A DNA stretch of 64,000 nucleotides from Celoporthe dispersa (Eukaryota; Ascomycota; Sordariomycetes; Diaporthales; Cryphonectriaceae): contig WAID01000012.1 of assembly GCA_016584495.1 (NCBI GenBank), positions 124,001 to 188,000 of the forward strand, written 5' to 3'. The position numbers and the translations under genes are program-made. The notes under the pieces are model-generated. The model ran no database searches. It was given only the letters and a program-made list of their open reading frames with translations, and was not told the origin of the DNA. This document shows positions 24,183 to 36,443 of this stretch, piece by piece; positions within the stretch are counted from its first letter, which is position 1, and the number at the start of each line of letters is the position of its first letter.

Positions 24183-25860
24183 CAACGAGTTTTGGCCAGT
24201 AGGGAGACGGGGATAGACGACGAGGGAGGGGAATCGGCTGTTTCGAGTCTGTTCCGGAGAGACGGTACTCTGGTAGAGAGTTTGGGATGGGAGGTCGAGA
24301 CGATGGAACGGGGAACGACGGGGGTGGCGCTTGTCCGTGTGGTGCGTGTGGGTTGTGGGTGTGTACGCAATCGCCCGCCGCAGCGCGATCCAAGAAAAGT
24401 TGGGAAAGGGGAAAGGGGATGGCGATTGATTGATTGATGGATGGAGCAGGGCTTGTCTGTCCTTGTCTGTGCTCCACAGGCAAGGGACTGACATGCAGGA
24501 TGGAGAATGCAGAGTGCGACAAACAATCTAGGCGGTCGTCGTAATGCTACTGAGGTTTGCTGTGAGTGGCCACCTGGCTTACATGGTAAAATAAAAATAC
24601 AAAAAAGAAGGAAGCCCAGTGGGGGAGGAACTACAGTACTACGCAGGGGCGGTAGGACCACTAAGGCGATAGGCAATAGACCCCTAAAAAAAGGCTGCTA
24701 GACCCCCAGGCCCCCCCGCTGAAACGCCAGAACACTGCACGCGGCGTTCACCCTGGCTTGCCTGGTACGCTGGGTGCACTCGCTGAACGACAACCAGCGC
24801 CGCGGCACGGCACGCTCGGCTGGCTGCTGCAGCCCACAACAGCCCACTACCACCCACTACCAAGTGATCCTTATAAGTAATCAGCATTACTCTCTTCTTT
24901 CCTTCTCCTCCTCAGTACCTATGAGCGATTCTTCTGTTCGGGTGTCGGTCCACCTTCCCGTTTACGCCGAGATGAGTGCTTACGTGTGTACGATATCCAC
25001 ACAACGTACAACGATTACGACGAAAAGAAAGAAAAAAAAGGGTCATGACAGTGCTGGATTATGTTCAAAAGAAAAAAATAGGTTTTTGGGAGAATGTTTG
25101 GGAAAGACCAATGAAAACAACCCATAGATAAAGGAGATATATAGAGGCACAGACACAAGTAGCACAACATCAGGATGGTGTGCACATGAACAGACGCAGC
25201 AGCGTCAAGCCTGAGACCGGACAATACTAGATTTTCTCTCCCTCCAGAGCGTGGTCGATGATATAGAAAGTAGAAGGGCAAAAAATACAACAAGACGCCA
25301 AAAGAAAAAGAAAAAAAACTTCAAGGAGCAACCAGCAGGCCTGAAGGTCAAGCACATGTACAAGGCTCTTCGACTATGAAAGACTTTTTTTCGCTTATCG
25401 GGCATATCAGTCCATAGGCAACTGCCTCTCTGCTGGAGCTGACAGTCTACGCATGTGTATATATATGTTCTGTACACATCCTCTTCTGGACCACGAATGC
25501 CAACTGTTGGCCATAGTCATAGCCCTCGCCAGTCATCATCTGTATTGGGAACGGGCGAGGTCACTGCCAGGTGTGTGTGTGTGTGTGTGTACGAGGTCGC
25601 CAGTGTACGACACTGTAGTCCTGTCTACACCGTCATATTGGACTCCAACCAAAGTTTCCAAGTGGTTGCCTTGAGCAGTATAGACGTGGCCGAGGACCCA
25701 CGTGCGACCGCCCTCGTACGGCTTCGGTGGTCTGTCTGTCTGTCATTAGTCCTCGTGGGTAGTTGTTTAGAACCTACCTAGATCAGACTCTGCCCAGAGA
25801 TGTAAGCCTGACAGTCTAGCACACTACCAGACCACGATGAGCGGAGCTCGTTCCTCTGTC
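24183..25860. other. Gene-poor region upstream of YTP1-like gene
   Basis: No gene supported. The first 300 bases are the promoter side of the YTP1-like gene (ATTG-rich repeat gattgattgattgatgg at about 24425-24441). The rest has A-rich runs, a (GT)9 run near 25572-25590 and no frame with protein-like composition. Confidence 0.5.
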
Positions 25861-26127
25861 CTACCACGTCGACATACGTCCAGGCACATGTACGCCCAAG
25901 TCATCTAACGTGTCCTGCGAGAGCTCCGCCACCTCGTGACGCGGCGAAGACATCTTGGCGCAAAGGCCCTCTTCGCTGTCCTTATTCACCTGCTGCTTTG
26001 GAATCCCCCATATGTCCTGTCGCTCCGTTCGCTTGAATCGGCGGTGATAGGATTCGCTGCATATGCGCTGCAGATCGGCTCTGGTGGCTGGCGAGTGCTC
26101 CCTGAGAATCATGTCGACCTCGCTGGC
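25861..26127 (-). CDS. Small unknown protein, 3' exon
   Basis: I do not recognise the family. The exon begins at 26127 after a strong acceptor (pyrimidine tract then CCCGCAG) and stays open for about 88 codons to a stop at 25861. It has a clearly protein-like pattern, with VDMILREHSPATRADLQRIC and YHRRFKRTERQDIWGIPKQ, a mix of charged and hydrophobic residues unlike the low-complexity chance frames nearby. No membrane segment or known motif. The 5' exon is not resolved; a candidate start with MYMWRDYQ lies upstream near 26450 on the same strand. It may be a small conserved protein or the end of a broken gene. Confidence 0.4.
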   Translation of the reverse strand, partial: ASEVDMILREHSPATRADLQRICSESYHRRFKRTERQDIWGIPKQQVNKDSEEGLCAKMSSPRHEVAELSQDTLDDLGVHVPGRMSTW

Positions 26128-26919
26128 CTGCGGGATGAGACTGAGAAAGAGGAGAGAGGGTGAGAAGGGAGACGGAAAAAAAACGAAAACGGACAGGGCA
26201 AGCAGCAGACTGTCAACAGGGACGGTCGGCATCTGGCAGCATCACCCACACAGGCTGCTCGCTCAAGAGACGGAGATCTCGTCCGCCGTTCCAGGAAGTG
26301 AGACACGGACAAGCCTGCCGTCTTTGTTGTTTCTTCTTCTTTTCTTTACTTTGTCTTCTGTTTAAGCGAAGGCAGACTCCTGCCGATCCAAATTCGCAAC
26401 CGTTCGAGGGCGCAGGCGACGACGATGGGACTTGGTAGTCACGCCACATGTACATACTCCAGTACATAGGTACAATGTATATATCGTACGTGTGTTGTCT
26501 TAAAGATTGATTGATCTGCGGGTATGAGTGACGGTGGTTTGCCCCCCTTGGCGCTGGCTGAGTCGCTGACAGCAGAGAGGCCGGTAGATCGAACAGAAAG
26601 TACAAGAGAAAGGACGAAGAGGAAGAAGATAAATGACAGGAGGACGTGATTATGAGTCGCAGGTGCTGGTTGGGTGGTGCGAGCAGCGGGCTCGGGCGGC
26701 GCGTGACGGGGGCTGATGAGTGGTGCCAAGCCGGACGGTGTGCGGCGCAGGGGCGGCACCTGCACCGGAGACGTCGGGTGCTGACCTCAGCCTCTCTCTC
26801 TCTGTGACTCTTGTCCTTCTTTGTCCGCTCTTAGTCACGAGCAACACCACAATACAGCCTGGTCACGGGGAGTCGCCCCAGGACTGGTGGTCGCGTGCCC
26901 TCGAGCTGAGCAGAGGTTG

Positions 26920-26929
26920 TATATTTAAA
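26920..26929 (+). promoter_or_regulatory. TATA-like element
   Basis: The sequence tatatttaaa stands in otherwise GC-rich DNA about 115 bases upstream of the small ORF at 27044. Position and composition fit a TATA box for that ORF. Confidence 0.35.
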
Positions 26930-27043
26930 AGAAAATCCCGGTCTCGCCTTGCCCGGTTCCAAAAGAGAAACATGATCACAGAAAGAAAAAGAAAAAAAGT
27001 AAGAGAAGAGAAGAGAAGAACACACAAAACAACACCCTCCAAG

Positions 27044-27247
27044 ATGATGAACCCGGCCAGGACGCTGTGGTGGGAGACATTTGAGCTGTGGGACGCCATG
27101 CTGTACCACGTGGGCGACATCTACTACAAGGCCTCGAGGCCTGCGGTCATGAAGAAGAAAAAGAACCGCACGAGCCCGTCCAGGCCGCGGAGGTCCAGGC
27201 CGCAGCGCGGAAGAAAAGCAGGCGAGGTGCGACACAGAGGCTCTTGA
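27044..27247 (+). CDS. Small ORF, unknown
   Basis: Unrecognised. A 67-codon frame starts with two ATG codons (27044, 27047; context CCAAGATGATG). The first 40 residues look protein-like and aromatic-rich (RTLWWETFELWDAMLYHVGD, YYKASRPAVM), then turn into a lysine/arginine/serine tail that could be read-through of an unspliced intron. A TATA-like element lies 115 bases upstream. No signal peptide. I cannot tell whether it is a free-standing small gene, the first exon of a longer one, or chance. Confidence 0.35.
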   Translation: MMNPARTLWWETFELWDAMLYHVGDIYYKASRPAVMKKKKNRTSPSRPRRSRPQRGRKAGEVRHRGS

Positions 27248-30200
27248 ACCTCGATGAATTCCCTGGGAACCCTCAGCCTTGGACAGTCGGCACCCGGATC
27301 CCCCAGCAGGGGCGGACACGAGAGGCGAGGATGAAGACGACAAGGACGACGACGAGAGAACCGTACTGCGGTACACCTCCCGCCGCCGAAATGAAAACAA
27401 AATACGAAATGCTCCACAGAGCAAGGGCGGCACATTGTACTACGCACTACTGTGTACACCGCGGACCCAAGTGCCGTCAGACCCGGGAGGATGGCTGGAC
27501 GGAGGAGGCTCGAGGGTTCAATTCGCCCTATCCTCCCTCCCGGTGCCGACAGTCCAGGACATTTTTATTATGGGGGTAGCCTGAGGGGGCAGTGCAGTGC
27601 GGTGCGGCGCAGGTCCCAGGATGCCGGCGACCCGATACGAAGACCCAACCCACACATCGAAAAGATGATCAGCCATCCATCCATCCATCCATCCATCCAG
27701 CGAGCCACCAGGATGAAACACGGCAATTCTGACGAGGTGGAACTTGATCGTGGACTGCTGTTGATCGACGGCAGGACGGTGCAACCGCTATCATCACGAT
27801 CTACCTTGGTGCACGGATCAGGAAAGAGGCAATGGTGATGATGATGCTGGTTGTTGTTGTTATTGTGTGGTCAATCTTGATTGTGATATGATCTAGTGCT
27901 GAGATTGTCTTTTGTACAGAAGAGTTAGGGATGATGGAGGGAGCAGGAGGAGGAGGGGGAGGAGGAGGAAGGTGGACTCGAAAGTCCCATCACGATGATG
28001 CATGGATGGTCCCAGGCCGGCAGAGGTGCTTGTTCAACTAAAATAGAACAGATTAATCACTATGATACTCTGGTATTCTTTTGTTAGACCCATTGAGGAG
28101 ACGAGAGAAAACAGGAGTTGGCCCCAGAAGCATTTGTGGCTTCTGATTCTTGTTGGTCCTTTTTTGTTTATGTGGCGGCGGTGTTGGGAGGTGCTGAATT
28201 TCTGACCCCCCCTCACCCCCACCCCCTTTCAATTCTTTTTTAACCCCCAATGCCTGCATGAACAGCGTGTGTGTTCTGCTGCGTGCTCCTACTATGATAC
28301 CAAGGATGATGTATGAAGTGTACTTTGTACTGCGTAGTGCTTACTATGGTCTCCGCAGTACACAGTGCGGCCAAGGTTTGGCTGTGATGACCAGAACACA
28401 CATGCCTCGTATTGCGCTCCTACGGCAGGATGCGCCAAGCAGCTGGTTCTTCATGATTCTGCTTAGAAGGGAAGGCAGGAAAGAAATGGTCAGAACCATA
28501 TCTTGACCACACCATAGATATCTCTTGTCCTGCCAGCCATGATACTACGAGCACCATGGTCCCAGCGCTTGCCCTCTCTCCTCTCTATCCTTGTCTCACA
28601 GTATGAAATCGACAGTAGCAGCCAGATCAGACCCCCAATCCCCCATCCCACCCAGATCGCGAGTCTGTATGCTGCCAAGACCCGTACCTGCAGATCTGGC
28701 CGCGGAGAGTCCTTGCTCATTATCTGCGCCGCCCTACGATGGATGCTACATGATGGTCGTCCTCCAGTCATAATACAACGATGTGCTATCCACTATAAAA
28801 GAAGGCTGTACGACCAGGACCAGCAGCTTCTGCGGGTGGCTCATCTGTCGCAGATCAGCAGAAGCACCTCATCGCCCTCGCCGTCGCCCCCGCTCTGGCG
28901 CGCGCTCTCTGGCTCTCTCTCTCTCTCTCCTCTCTTCGTCGTATCGTATCGCTTTGCGTATGTACCACACCACGCATGCTACGTAGTACGTAGTAGTGGT
29001 AATTGGCTTTGCGCTAAACAATAGCATAGCCACATCGGCGGCGCGTCAGCACGGCTTGACGGCATGGCGGTTGCACGGCAGCGCGGCTGCCCGGCACCTA
29101 GAGCACACCACCTCGCGGTGGAGGGAACGAGGGAAAGAAAAAAAAATTGAGAGGGACAGTGGTGTGCATGTGCCGTGTCCGGCGAGACGGTCTCCAGCGG
29201 CCTTGAGGAGCCAGGTTCTCCATCATCTTCTCACGACTAGACACCTCCAGTTCCAATGTCGATGTCGTGCTGTCAATACCAACCAATGTATTCCACACCC
29301 TCATCTCGGCGCCACTGGGATCAGAGTTCACGCTCCCTGCAGTTCGAAATCCCCCGGATGGACCACACGCGCACACAGAGGGAGGGAGAGGTGGAGCCAA
29401 TATCCAAGGAAATAGGGGGCAGTGGATCCTCGCCTGGGTGGTCCACCACGGGCCCACCGCCCAGCCTACCGTTTGCGCCGTTATGATCACGCCTGTGCTG
29501 GTAGGGGGTGTGTGTATGAGCCGAACGACCTGCCTGTGTCGGTGAGGGCGGTTGGGCAGGTGCGGGATCTTGGTCGACACGCCATCCTGTACTATGTACG
29601 GAGGTACATACGCGTCAGTGTGGGGTCTGCGAAGGGGATGTCCTCCCTATACACACACCCCCCCTTCCTCTGTTCTTCCCCTTCCCTCTCACACATGCGG
29701 CCCGCTCAACGTTCTCCATCGCCCATCTCCTGGTACCCTCAATCTCCTGGCCCTCGCCTCCTCTCCTGGAACGGGTCCAACCCTGATACACCCTGGCCTG
29801 GGCGTCCTCTCGCCTGTCAGTGTCCCTGGTCTTGTTATCCTTCTTTTGGGGGAGCGTCAACCCTCCTACCTGCATGTCCCCCTGCCCTGGGTCCTTCCCG
29901 GCCAAAGTCCAGACCAGCTCTCGGCCTTCTTTTTCCCTCCTCCCACCCCCCTTCTTTCTCGTCCTCGACTCTTCTTTCCTTCCCTCACACCACAACCATC
30001 GTCAATCGACAAAGTTGAACCAGGCCCGACTTCTTTTGCCTCTCAGCTGTCCTTTGACGCCTTCTTCATTTTTTTTCTTATTTTTTATTCACCACACTCG
30101 TTGAACACAGCAATTCCAATCTCCGTGCCTTCTGCATCTCGCCTTATCGCTATCGGAAATCATAGACAAAGTTTTGCTCAAGGTACGTTCTGGACACTGG

Positions 30201-30880
30201 CATGCGTGCGCATGAACGAGCGCAAAAAAAGAAGAAAAAAAAACCTCTACCTCCGAGAGAGCCTCCCTCTCCCTCCATATCCTGCTTTGGTGGTTGGCAA
30301 CGTCATGCGTTCCACAGTCTGAAGTCCAGCCACACACCAGCACATCTCATCCCCATGCAATCCATACAAACAACATACCACAAGGACAAACAAAACAGGC
30401 TTGCATCACAGACACATCACTACACTTCAGACGACCCAGTTTACCAGCTCAAGTTCCCCCCATCCCGGCCCCATCCCAGCCACGCATTGGTGCTAGGGAA
30501 CCTGCACAAGTCAGATGCAGGGTGGTCCACCGTCCCTCCCGTCCACGCGTCGTCACCTCACTCAGCCTGTGCCAAAACGGGACCAGAACCTGTTGGCTCA
30601 GACCGTGGTCGTCCCAGGGGACAGGAAGAGAAGAGGAAGAAGAAAAAAAAGACGGGGGGAAGAAGGAAAAATCCATCTTTCTTAACCCTTTCACTTTTAT
30701 CCTTCAGTTCACCAGATAACTTCACTCAATTGTCACATATTCCAACAGTCTTTTATGAGTTTTTGGATAGCGAGGCTAACGAAGAGACCTGCCCTCGTCC
30801 AGATCACTTCATTTTTTTAATACTCGACCAACTCACCACCACTCATTGTACCAACGCAAACAGAAACAACATCTTCCATC
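27248..30880. other. Long gene-poor region and promoter of the GH72 gene
   Basis: About 3.6 kb without a supported gene. It contains a CCAT repeat, a GGAGGAGG-rich patch near 27940-27970, a palindromic tacgtagtacgtagta at about 28980-28996, and CT-rich sequence from 29630 onward on the plus strand. A possible leader intron of the GH72 gene starts at GGTACGTTC near 30180, with several CAG acceptors before 30880, but I cannot fix its end. Confidence 0.45.
27673..27698. repeat. (CCAT)n tetranucleotide repeat
   Basis: Six and a half perfect CCAT units in intergenic DNA. Confidence 0.95.
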
Positions 30881-32579
30881 ATGTTTTCAGCTAAGCAGCT
30901 TGCCCTGGCCGCCCTCCTGGGCCAGGTCTACGCCGATGTTGAGCCCATCGTCATGAAGGGCCAGCACTTCTTCTACGAGAACGGCACCCAGTTCTTCGTC
31001 AAGGGTATTGCCTACCAGAGGGACACCAGCTCCTCCGAGGCCGCCAGGAAGCGTGACGACAGCACCTCGGACTACATCGACCCCCTCGCCGACGCCACCC
31101 GCTGCAAGCGTGACGTCCCTATCCTGGCTGCTGCCGGCACCAACGTCATCCGGACCTACGCCCTCGACCCCACGGCCGACCACGACACGTGCATGGAGCT
31201 GCTGGCCGACGCTGGCATCTATGTCATCTCCGATCTGTCGGACCCTGACCAGGCCATTGACCGCTCCGACCCGGTCTGGGACACCACCCTGTACACGCGC
31301 TACACGGATGTTATCGACGCCATGAAGGGCTACAAGAACGTGATCGGTTTCTTCGGTGGTAACGAGGTCACCAACAACGCCTCCAACACCGATGCCTCCG
31401 CCTTCGTCAAGGCCGCCGTCCGTGACATGAAGTCGTACATCAACAGCACCGCCGAGCGCTGGATGGGTGTCGGCTACGCTGCCAACGACGACTCTACCAT
31501 CCGCGACAACATGGCCCACTACTTCAACTGCGGCGACCAGGACGACGCCATCGACTTCTGGGGCTACAACATCTACGAGTGGTGCGGCGAGAGCACCTAC
31601 ACCGAGTCCGGGTACAGCGAGGTCGTCGACTTCTTCTCCAACTACTCCGTCCCCGTCTTCTTCTCCGAGTACGGCTGCAACAGCGACGGTGCTGCCGACC
31701 GTATCTTTGAGGAGACCACTGCCCTGTACGGCGACCAGATGAGCCCCGTCATCGCCGGTGGTATCGTCTACATGTACTTCGAGGAGACCAACGACTACGG
31801 TGAGCTTGAGAATCCCTCGAGGGGGGCCCATTGAGATGATTTATTACCCGGTACTAATCGGTCTTCTGTGTGTAACAGGCCTGGTGAGCGAGATCGACTC
31901 TACTAGCGTGTCCATCATGAAGGACTACACCTCGCTCAGCTCTCGTGTCAACGCCGCTTCCCCCACCTCGACCTCCATGGCCGCCTACACTCCCACCAAC
32001 TCGGCCGCCGCCTGCCCCGCCGTCAACTCTGCCTGGCAGGCCGCCGACATCCTGCCCCCGACCCCCGATGCCACCCTCTGCGAGTGCATGTACAACTCGC
32101 TGAGCTGCGTGCCCGCCTCTGGCATCAACGGCTCCGCCTACAGCTCCATCTACGGCTACATCTGCGGCGAGGACGACACCTACTGTGCCGGTGTCCTGAC
32201 CAACGCCACCAGTGGTGTCTACGGCGCCTACTCCATGTGCAACTCCACCCAGATGCTGGGCTACATCCTGGACCAGTACTACCAGGGCCAGGGCTCTGAC
32301 TCCTCCGCCTGCAGCTTCAGCGGCGATGCCGTCACCCAGGCTGCGGCGACCGCCTCCAGCTGCAAGTCCCAGCTCGCCAGCGCCAGCTCCGCCAACGCCT
32401 ACGCCGCCACCGCCACCGCGGGCACCACCGCCACCGGCACCGGCAGCTCCAGCTCGAGCAGCTCCAGCTCCCTGGCCATGCCTTCTGTCCACAAGACCTT
32501 CTTCGGCATTGGCGACCTCGCCATCGGCCTGTACATGGTGATGGCCATGGGTGCCGGTGCCGCCATGGTTGCTCTGTAA
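30881..32579 (+). CDS. GPI-anchored 1,3-beta-glucanosyltransferase, GH72 with CBM43/X8 domain
   Basis: Cell-wall enzyme of the Gel/Gas family: it cleaves a beta-1,3-glucan chain internally and transfers it to another, lengthening wall glucan at the outer membrane face. Exons 30881-31799 and 31879-32579 (79-bp intron) give 539 residues. A signal peptide (MFSAKQLALAALLGQVYA) precedes the GH72 domain, with acid/base glutamate in GFFGGNEVTN and nucleophile glutamate in VFFSEYGCN. After the intron comes a cysteine-rich X8 module (LCECMYNSLSCV, YGYICGE) marking the GH72+ subclass. A serine tract and a final hydrophobic segment (IGLYMVMAMGAGAAMVAL) form the GPI-attachment signal. Strong GC-biased codon choice suggests high expression. 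The exact paralogue (gel1/gel2/gel4-like) is not decided. Confidence 0.95.
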
Positions 32580-33799
32580 GGGAAGTCGCAATAATAATGA
32601 AAAACGATTTCCCTGCGGTGATCCGGAGGGTGACTTTCGAGGAGGGATGACAGACAGACAAGGGACGTCGGAGTGATAAGATGTCCTTTTCCGGGTAAAG
32701 AGGGTTGCATTGTCATGATATCCGACACCGTCCCGCGAGCAGTCCAGGAGGGGGGACGAACGCAAGTGCTCTCCCTGGCCGCGAGGGGGGGTCGTCAAGC
32801 AAGTGTTTTTTTCTCTTTGACGTAGGATATAGACGGAAGCTTCATGCGGAATTGATATTCTTCCTTTATTTTTTCTAATCTTTGTTTCAACGCCTGGGAG
32901 TTGTGTTCTCTGGTCGGGCACGGTCGGGGCCAAGGCGGCCTCTCCTTTCGAAGGTTCCCCCCCCCTTTTCCCCTCAGCGGCCACTGTCCTCCAAGCTGAT
33001 GAGCCCACTGATGTACCGACGTCCTCAAGATCACCCTAATGAACCTGCTAACGAGCATGGCGTTCTGTATCTCTTCTTCACCCGTCTGCATTTGCTTGGT
33101 GGGTTGCGGATTCTGCTTGTGTTGTTAAAAAGCCCGCAAGCGCAGTAACTCTGCAGGGATTTCGTAATTACTTGATAGTATATAAAACAAATGATCAACC
33201 CTGGTGTGCATGTTGTGCTCTTGCTCATGCTCGTAGCTTGTCTGGCATGATGCTCTCCGGTGCTCAGGAGCTTCTTGTTTGGATCTTTTCTCCCTCGTCG
33301 TTGACTAGGAAGGGGGTCATCTTGTCGACGGGTATGCGTGAGTGCGAGGAATTGTGTCCAGAAGGTGCAGTTTCGCGAGTGTTCCGGTTCTAAGCCCCTC
33401 GTCCAGTGTGCCGGGTATGGTGCTGCTGTCATTTCCACTTAAGCTATTGCTGTCGCTCTCCACCGAGCATGTCCATTCTCGCCAAGGTCCTACTTGATGA
33501 CCAACCCTATATGCAGAGATTTCCCGCCAGACATGAGCCAGCAAGACGCTCCAAGAGGCTGGGAGGTGCCCAGATTAACCAGCTGGTATTCCATCCGTCT
33601 CCGATCGAGCCCGTCGATGTTGGGATAGCCCGAAAGAAAGAAGAAGAAAAAAACAAGGCAGGGTATCATCATCTTCTTCAGTATCGTCATACTGCCAATC
33701 TTCCGGTCTCCCCACCCCCACCCCACCCCCCACCCCCAAAAAAAAGAAAAGACCAAAAAGTGCGTGATCCAGAGTCCAAGTCATGATGAACGTCCATCC
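32580..33799. other. Convergent 3' flank
   Basis: Between two convergent genes. No frame with protein-like composition is seen. A C/A-rich stretch (cccaccccaccccccacccccaaaaaaaa) lies at about 33711-33746. Confidence 0.55.
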
Positions 33800-34420
33800 T
33801 CAGCCCTTGACCTCTGATGCACTCGGAGATACCGCCGCCCCCTCCAACCCTTCATGGCCATTCCCGTTGGTCTCTGGCTCCCTCTTGACGATTTTGGACC
33901 ACTTCTCGCGTAACATTGACTCGTCTGCAGGCGTGGGAGAGCCCTCGCGGCCGGCGACGAGGGCGTAGACGAAATTAGCGGCCGCGTAGGCGCCGACGAG
34001 CCAGGCCCAAGCGAGAAGGGCGAGACCGAAGGTGAGGCTGAGGGTGGCGGCGAGGATGAGGGCTGCGAGGCCGATCCAGAAGAGGGTGAAGAGAAGGGCG
34101 GAGACGAAGGCGACGGCGAGGGTGCCCAGGACGAAAGAGACGAAGAACAGGGAGGGCAGGAGGGCGAACAGGGCCTGGACAGCTATGAAGGACTAAGGGA
34201 GGACGAGAGCAGGTCAGCTGTGCTGCCAGCCAGGTCTGAGAAAGGTGGCAGAAGTATCCGAGCACTGGATGAGGGCAAAGCTTACAAAGAGGAGTGGCCG
34301 TTGGTTGGCAAAGGATTGGAGAGAGTGGTATACCCTCTGGCGGTCATCTGGAGTCACGACGCGGTCTGCCTGGCGACGCGCCGACTCGAGGGCTCCCGTG
34401 ACGAGCTCGACCAGGGCCAT
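33800..34420 (-). CDS. Promethin/LDAF1-like lipid-droplet protein (Ldo16/Osw5 type)
   Basis: Small ER/lipid-droplet membrane protein; relatives partner seipin at droplet assembly sites. Minus-strand exons 34420-34286 and 34192-33800 join in phase 0 over a 93-bp intron (donor GTAAGC, acceptor CCCTTAG) to 175 residues. The N-terminal 45 residues are soluble (LVELVTGALESARRQADRVV). They lead into four closely packed hydrophobic stretches from FIAVQALFALLPSLFFVSF to LALLAWAWLVGAYAAANFVY, a hairpin-dense pattern typical of Promethin (PF16015). The tail is charged (LREKWSKIVKREPE). The start at MALVELV was chosen over an upstream in-frame ATG at 34609 because the extra residues lack family features. 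PRA1/Yip3-like protein is the alternative; spacing of helices favours promethin. Confidence 0.7.
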
Positions 34421-36250
34421 CCCAGCTGTCCCTGTGTCTATGCCTGTGGTTTCTAGAAGCTGGTCTGGATCTTTCGGACGTCGGAGGGAGGAAAACTGCA
34501 GTTCAGCTTGTCGAAAGGAAGAGACCGTGGATGTGGCTATGTGTTGGAACGAGAAGAGGGGCGTGGGTCTGGCAGTCGCACTGCAGCTAAGTAAGCCGCG
34601 ACCACCCATGCCATGCAGACTTCTGGTTGGCTGCGCATTCGCTAAAGTGTCATCTTACTTAAGCATCTTTGAAAGCTATTGAAAAATAAAATATATAAAC
34701 AATATTCTAAACTTTCAGGAGTCAGAAGAAATTTTATTATGATAGAAGTGTGAGAGGCTAATACTTTAATTGGTTTACTTATAGCTAGACTTATAGCACT
34801 ACATCCGACTAGAGAGTAAATTCTATGCTGACGAGAGCGGGTGTAGACAATGTAAATCCCAGGACAGGAAATACAACTGAAGTATGCGCTGCAGGTGTCA
34901 CTGCTTCTGAGGCTATTGAAAGTATGATGATCTTGACACTTAGATTGACGACTGAAGATCTATATACAAGATCTATTTACTGGTGGTAATGGCTGTGTTT
35001 ATAGGTCCAGCTCTTCAGTCCTGGGTCACTGGTGCTCAGTAGGGATCCTCAGTGAGCACGGGTGAGCTCTCTTGTGGTCTAGTTCCGTGCTCTGCATGTT
35101 GAACGGGCCATCGCAACTTACAAGTGTCCGAATACTTTAGAGTAGAGGATCGTTCCTGCGGCAGCCAAAAGGAGCGAGCACTCCCAGCTGCCTGGAGGGG
35201 GTGGTGGCTTATATAGCTGCGTAGACGGTCGGACTCACGCATCCTTTGGTCGCCCGCCCACAACACAACACTCTCGCAGTCACGATGCCGCAAGCACCTC
35301 TCTCCGTTTCTACTGCGCCGACCTCTATGGAATCTGAGCAGGACGAGGTGGTGCCGACACTAAGGATCTCACCAGTCCCAGTACTTATAACGCTGCTAGA
35401 GGCTCGTTAGTACTGTCGTTCAGGCTTCTCTTCCTTCGCGATCCAAACCCTGGAGAGGGAGATGGTGTTTGCAGCACTCAAGACCTGGAAATGCTTGCCT
35501 CATTTGTGTGGGGGTAATGAACCAGAACTAGGGCGCACTCACACAAGGACACTGACGCCGAAGCAATGGGCAACGGCTACATTTTTGAAGGTTGAAAAGC
35601 TTGGTTGTATACGCTGGCTTTTTCCCCACACTGAACGGTCACAAGGACAACAACAAACAAAAGGCCACCAGGGCACAAGAACAGGGTGAATAAGAAAGAA
35701 AAAGAACTTAATTATTATTGTCTATGTGCAGAAAGAAAGAGTAAGGGGTGGTGTCCTTATATCTGTGCTGGTCCGGGACCCACCTGCACACCGTGTCCCG
35801 AGGTCAAACCACACTGGCCACCACAGCTACCAGAGTCATTGATCGGTCGATGGGTTATGGATATTCATATACTTCTTTTTCTTCTTCTTCTCGCTCTCTT
35901 CCTTTTTTCCTTCTCTCTCTATGATTTCCATGTATAGTAGGGTTCAAATCCTGCTGCCCAGCTGAAGACCTTCAAAGAATGTGTCTTCACACGTAATCAG
36001 CCGTTTGGTCTGGAAACCTGTCATTGCAATGACGACATCCCACTTCCCAAAAGCAGGAAGCAGGAAGCAGCTGCGAACCTGGCCTGCTAGGGAGCATTCA
36101 AGACCTCAGCCCGCAGACCTCCAAACAAGGACTTGGAAAATAAAATGAAAAAAAGCAAACGTGTTTATGACACCTCGAGACTCAAACTGCTACGTATCGA
36201 TCCTCACCGTGCAGCCAAGCATCTGATCACGCCACTACTGCCCTGTACAT
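34421..36250. other. AT-rich, probably decayed repeat region
   Basis: No intact gene. From 34680 to about 35010 base composition drops sharply to AT-rich. On the minus strand the block 35110-34800 reads like the promoter half of an LTR: a TATAAA box near 35000, then direct short motifs (agatcttgtatatagatctt). A second TATA-like box (cttatatagc) at 35210 precedes a 41-codon plus-strand ORF at 35285-35410 that I do not recognise. No target-site duplication or polymerase gene was found, so a transposon origin is only suspected. Confidence 0.35.
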
Positions 36251-36280
36251 AGTCCCTCTAGCCATAGTCCCTCTAGCCAT
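36251..36280. repeat. 15-bp perfect tandem duplication
   Basis: The unit agtccctctagccat occurs twice with no gap and ends directly at the ATG of the short upstream ORF at 36281. Confidence 0.97.
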
Positions 36281-36364
36281 ATGATCTCTACTCTCCTCCT
36301 TCTCTCTCTCTTCCTCGGACTGTACACGAGCAACAAACAGTCTATTTTACATCAAGAGACCTGA
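36281..36364 (+). CDS. Short upstream ORF with signal-peptide-like sequence
   Basis: A 27-codon frame 80 bases upstream of the GH64 start encodes MISTLLLLSLFLGLY and a short polar tail, which looks like a secretion signal. It ends at TGA 36362-36364. Splicing it to the GH64 frame at the obvious CAG (36430) does not keep phase, so it is either an upstream ORF or a leader exon whose junction I cannot place. Confidence 0.3.
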   Translation: MISTLLLLSLFLGLYTSNKQSILHQET

Positions 36365-36443
36365 TACCCCTTCTTGTCCTCTGCTCGACTCAGAATCCTA
36401 AACCTTGGCTTTGACACCCATCCTATCAGGTCAGCCCTTCGTC

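Noticed and set aside
27673..27698. CRISPR-like or minisatellite array
   Set aside because: Simple CCAT repeat without spacers; no CRISPR array is expected or seen in this eukaryotic window.
35939..35965. tRNA B-box-like ggttcaaatcc
   Set aside because: The T stem pairs poorly and no matching acceptor, D arm or A box is found upstream.
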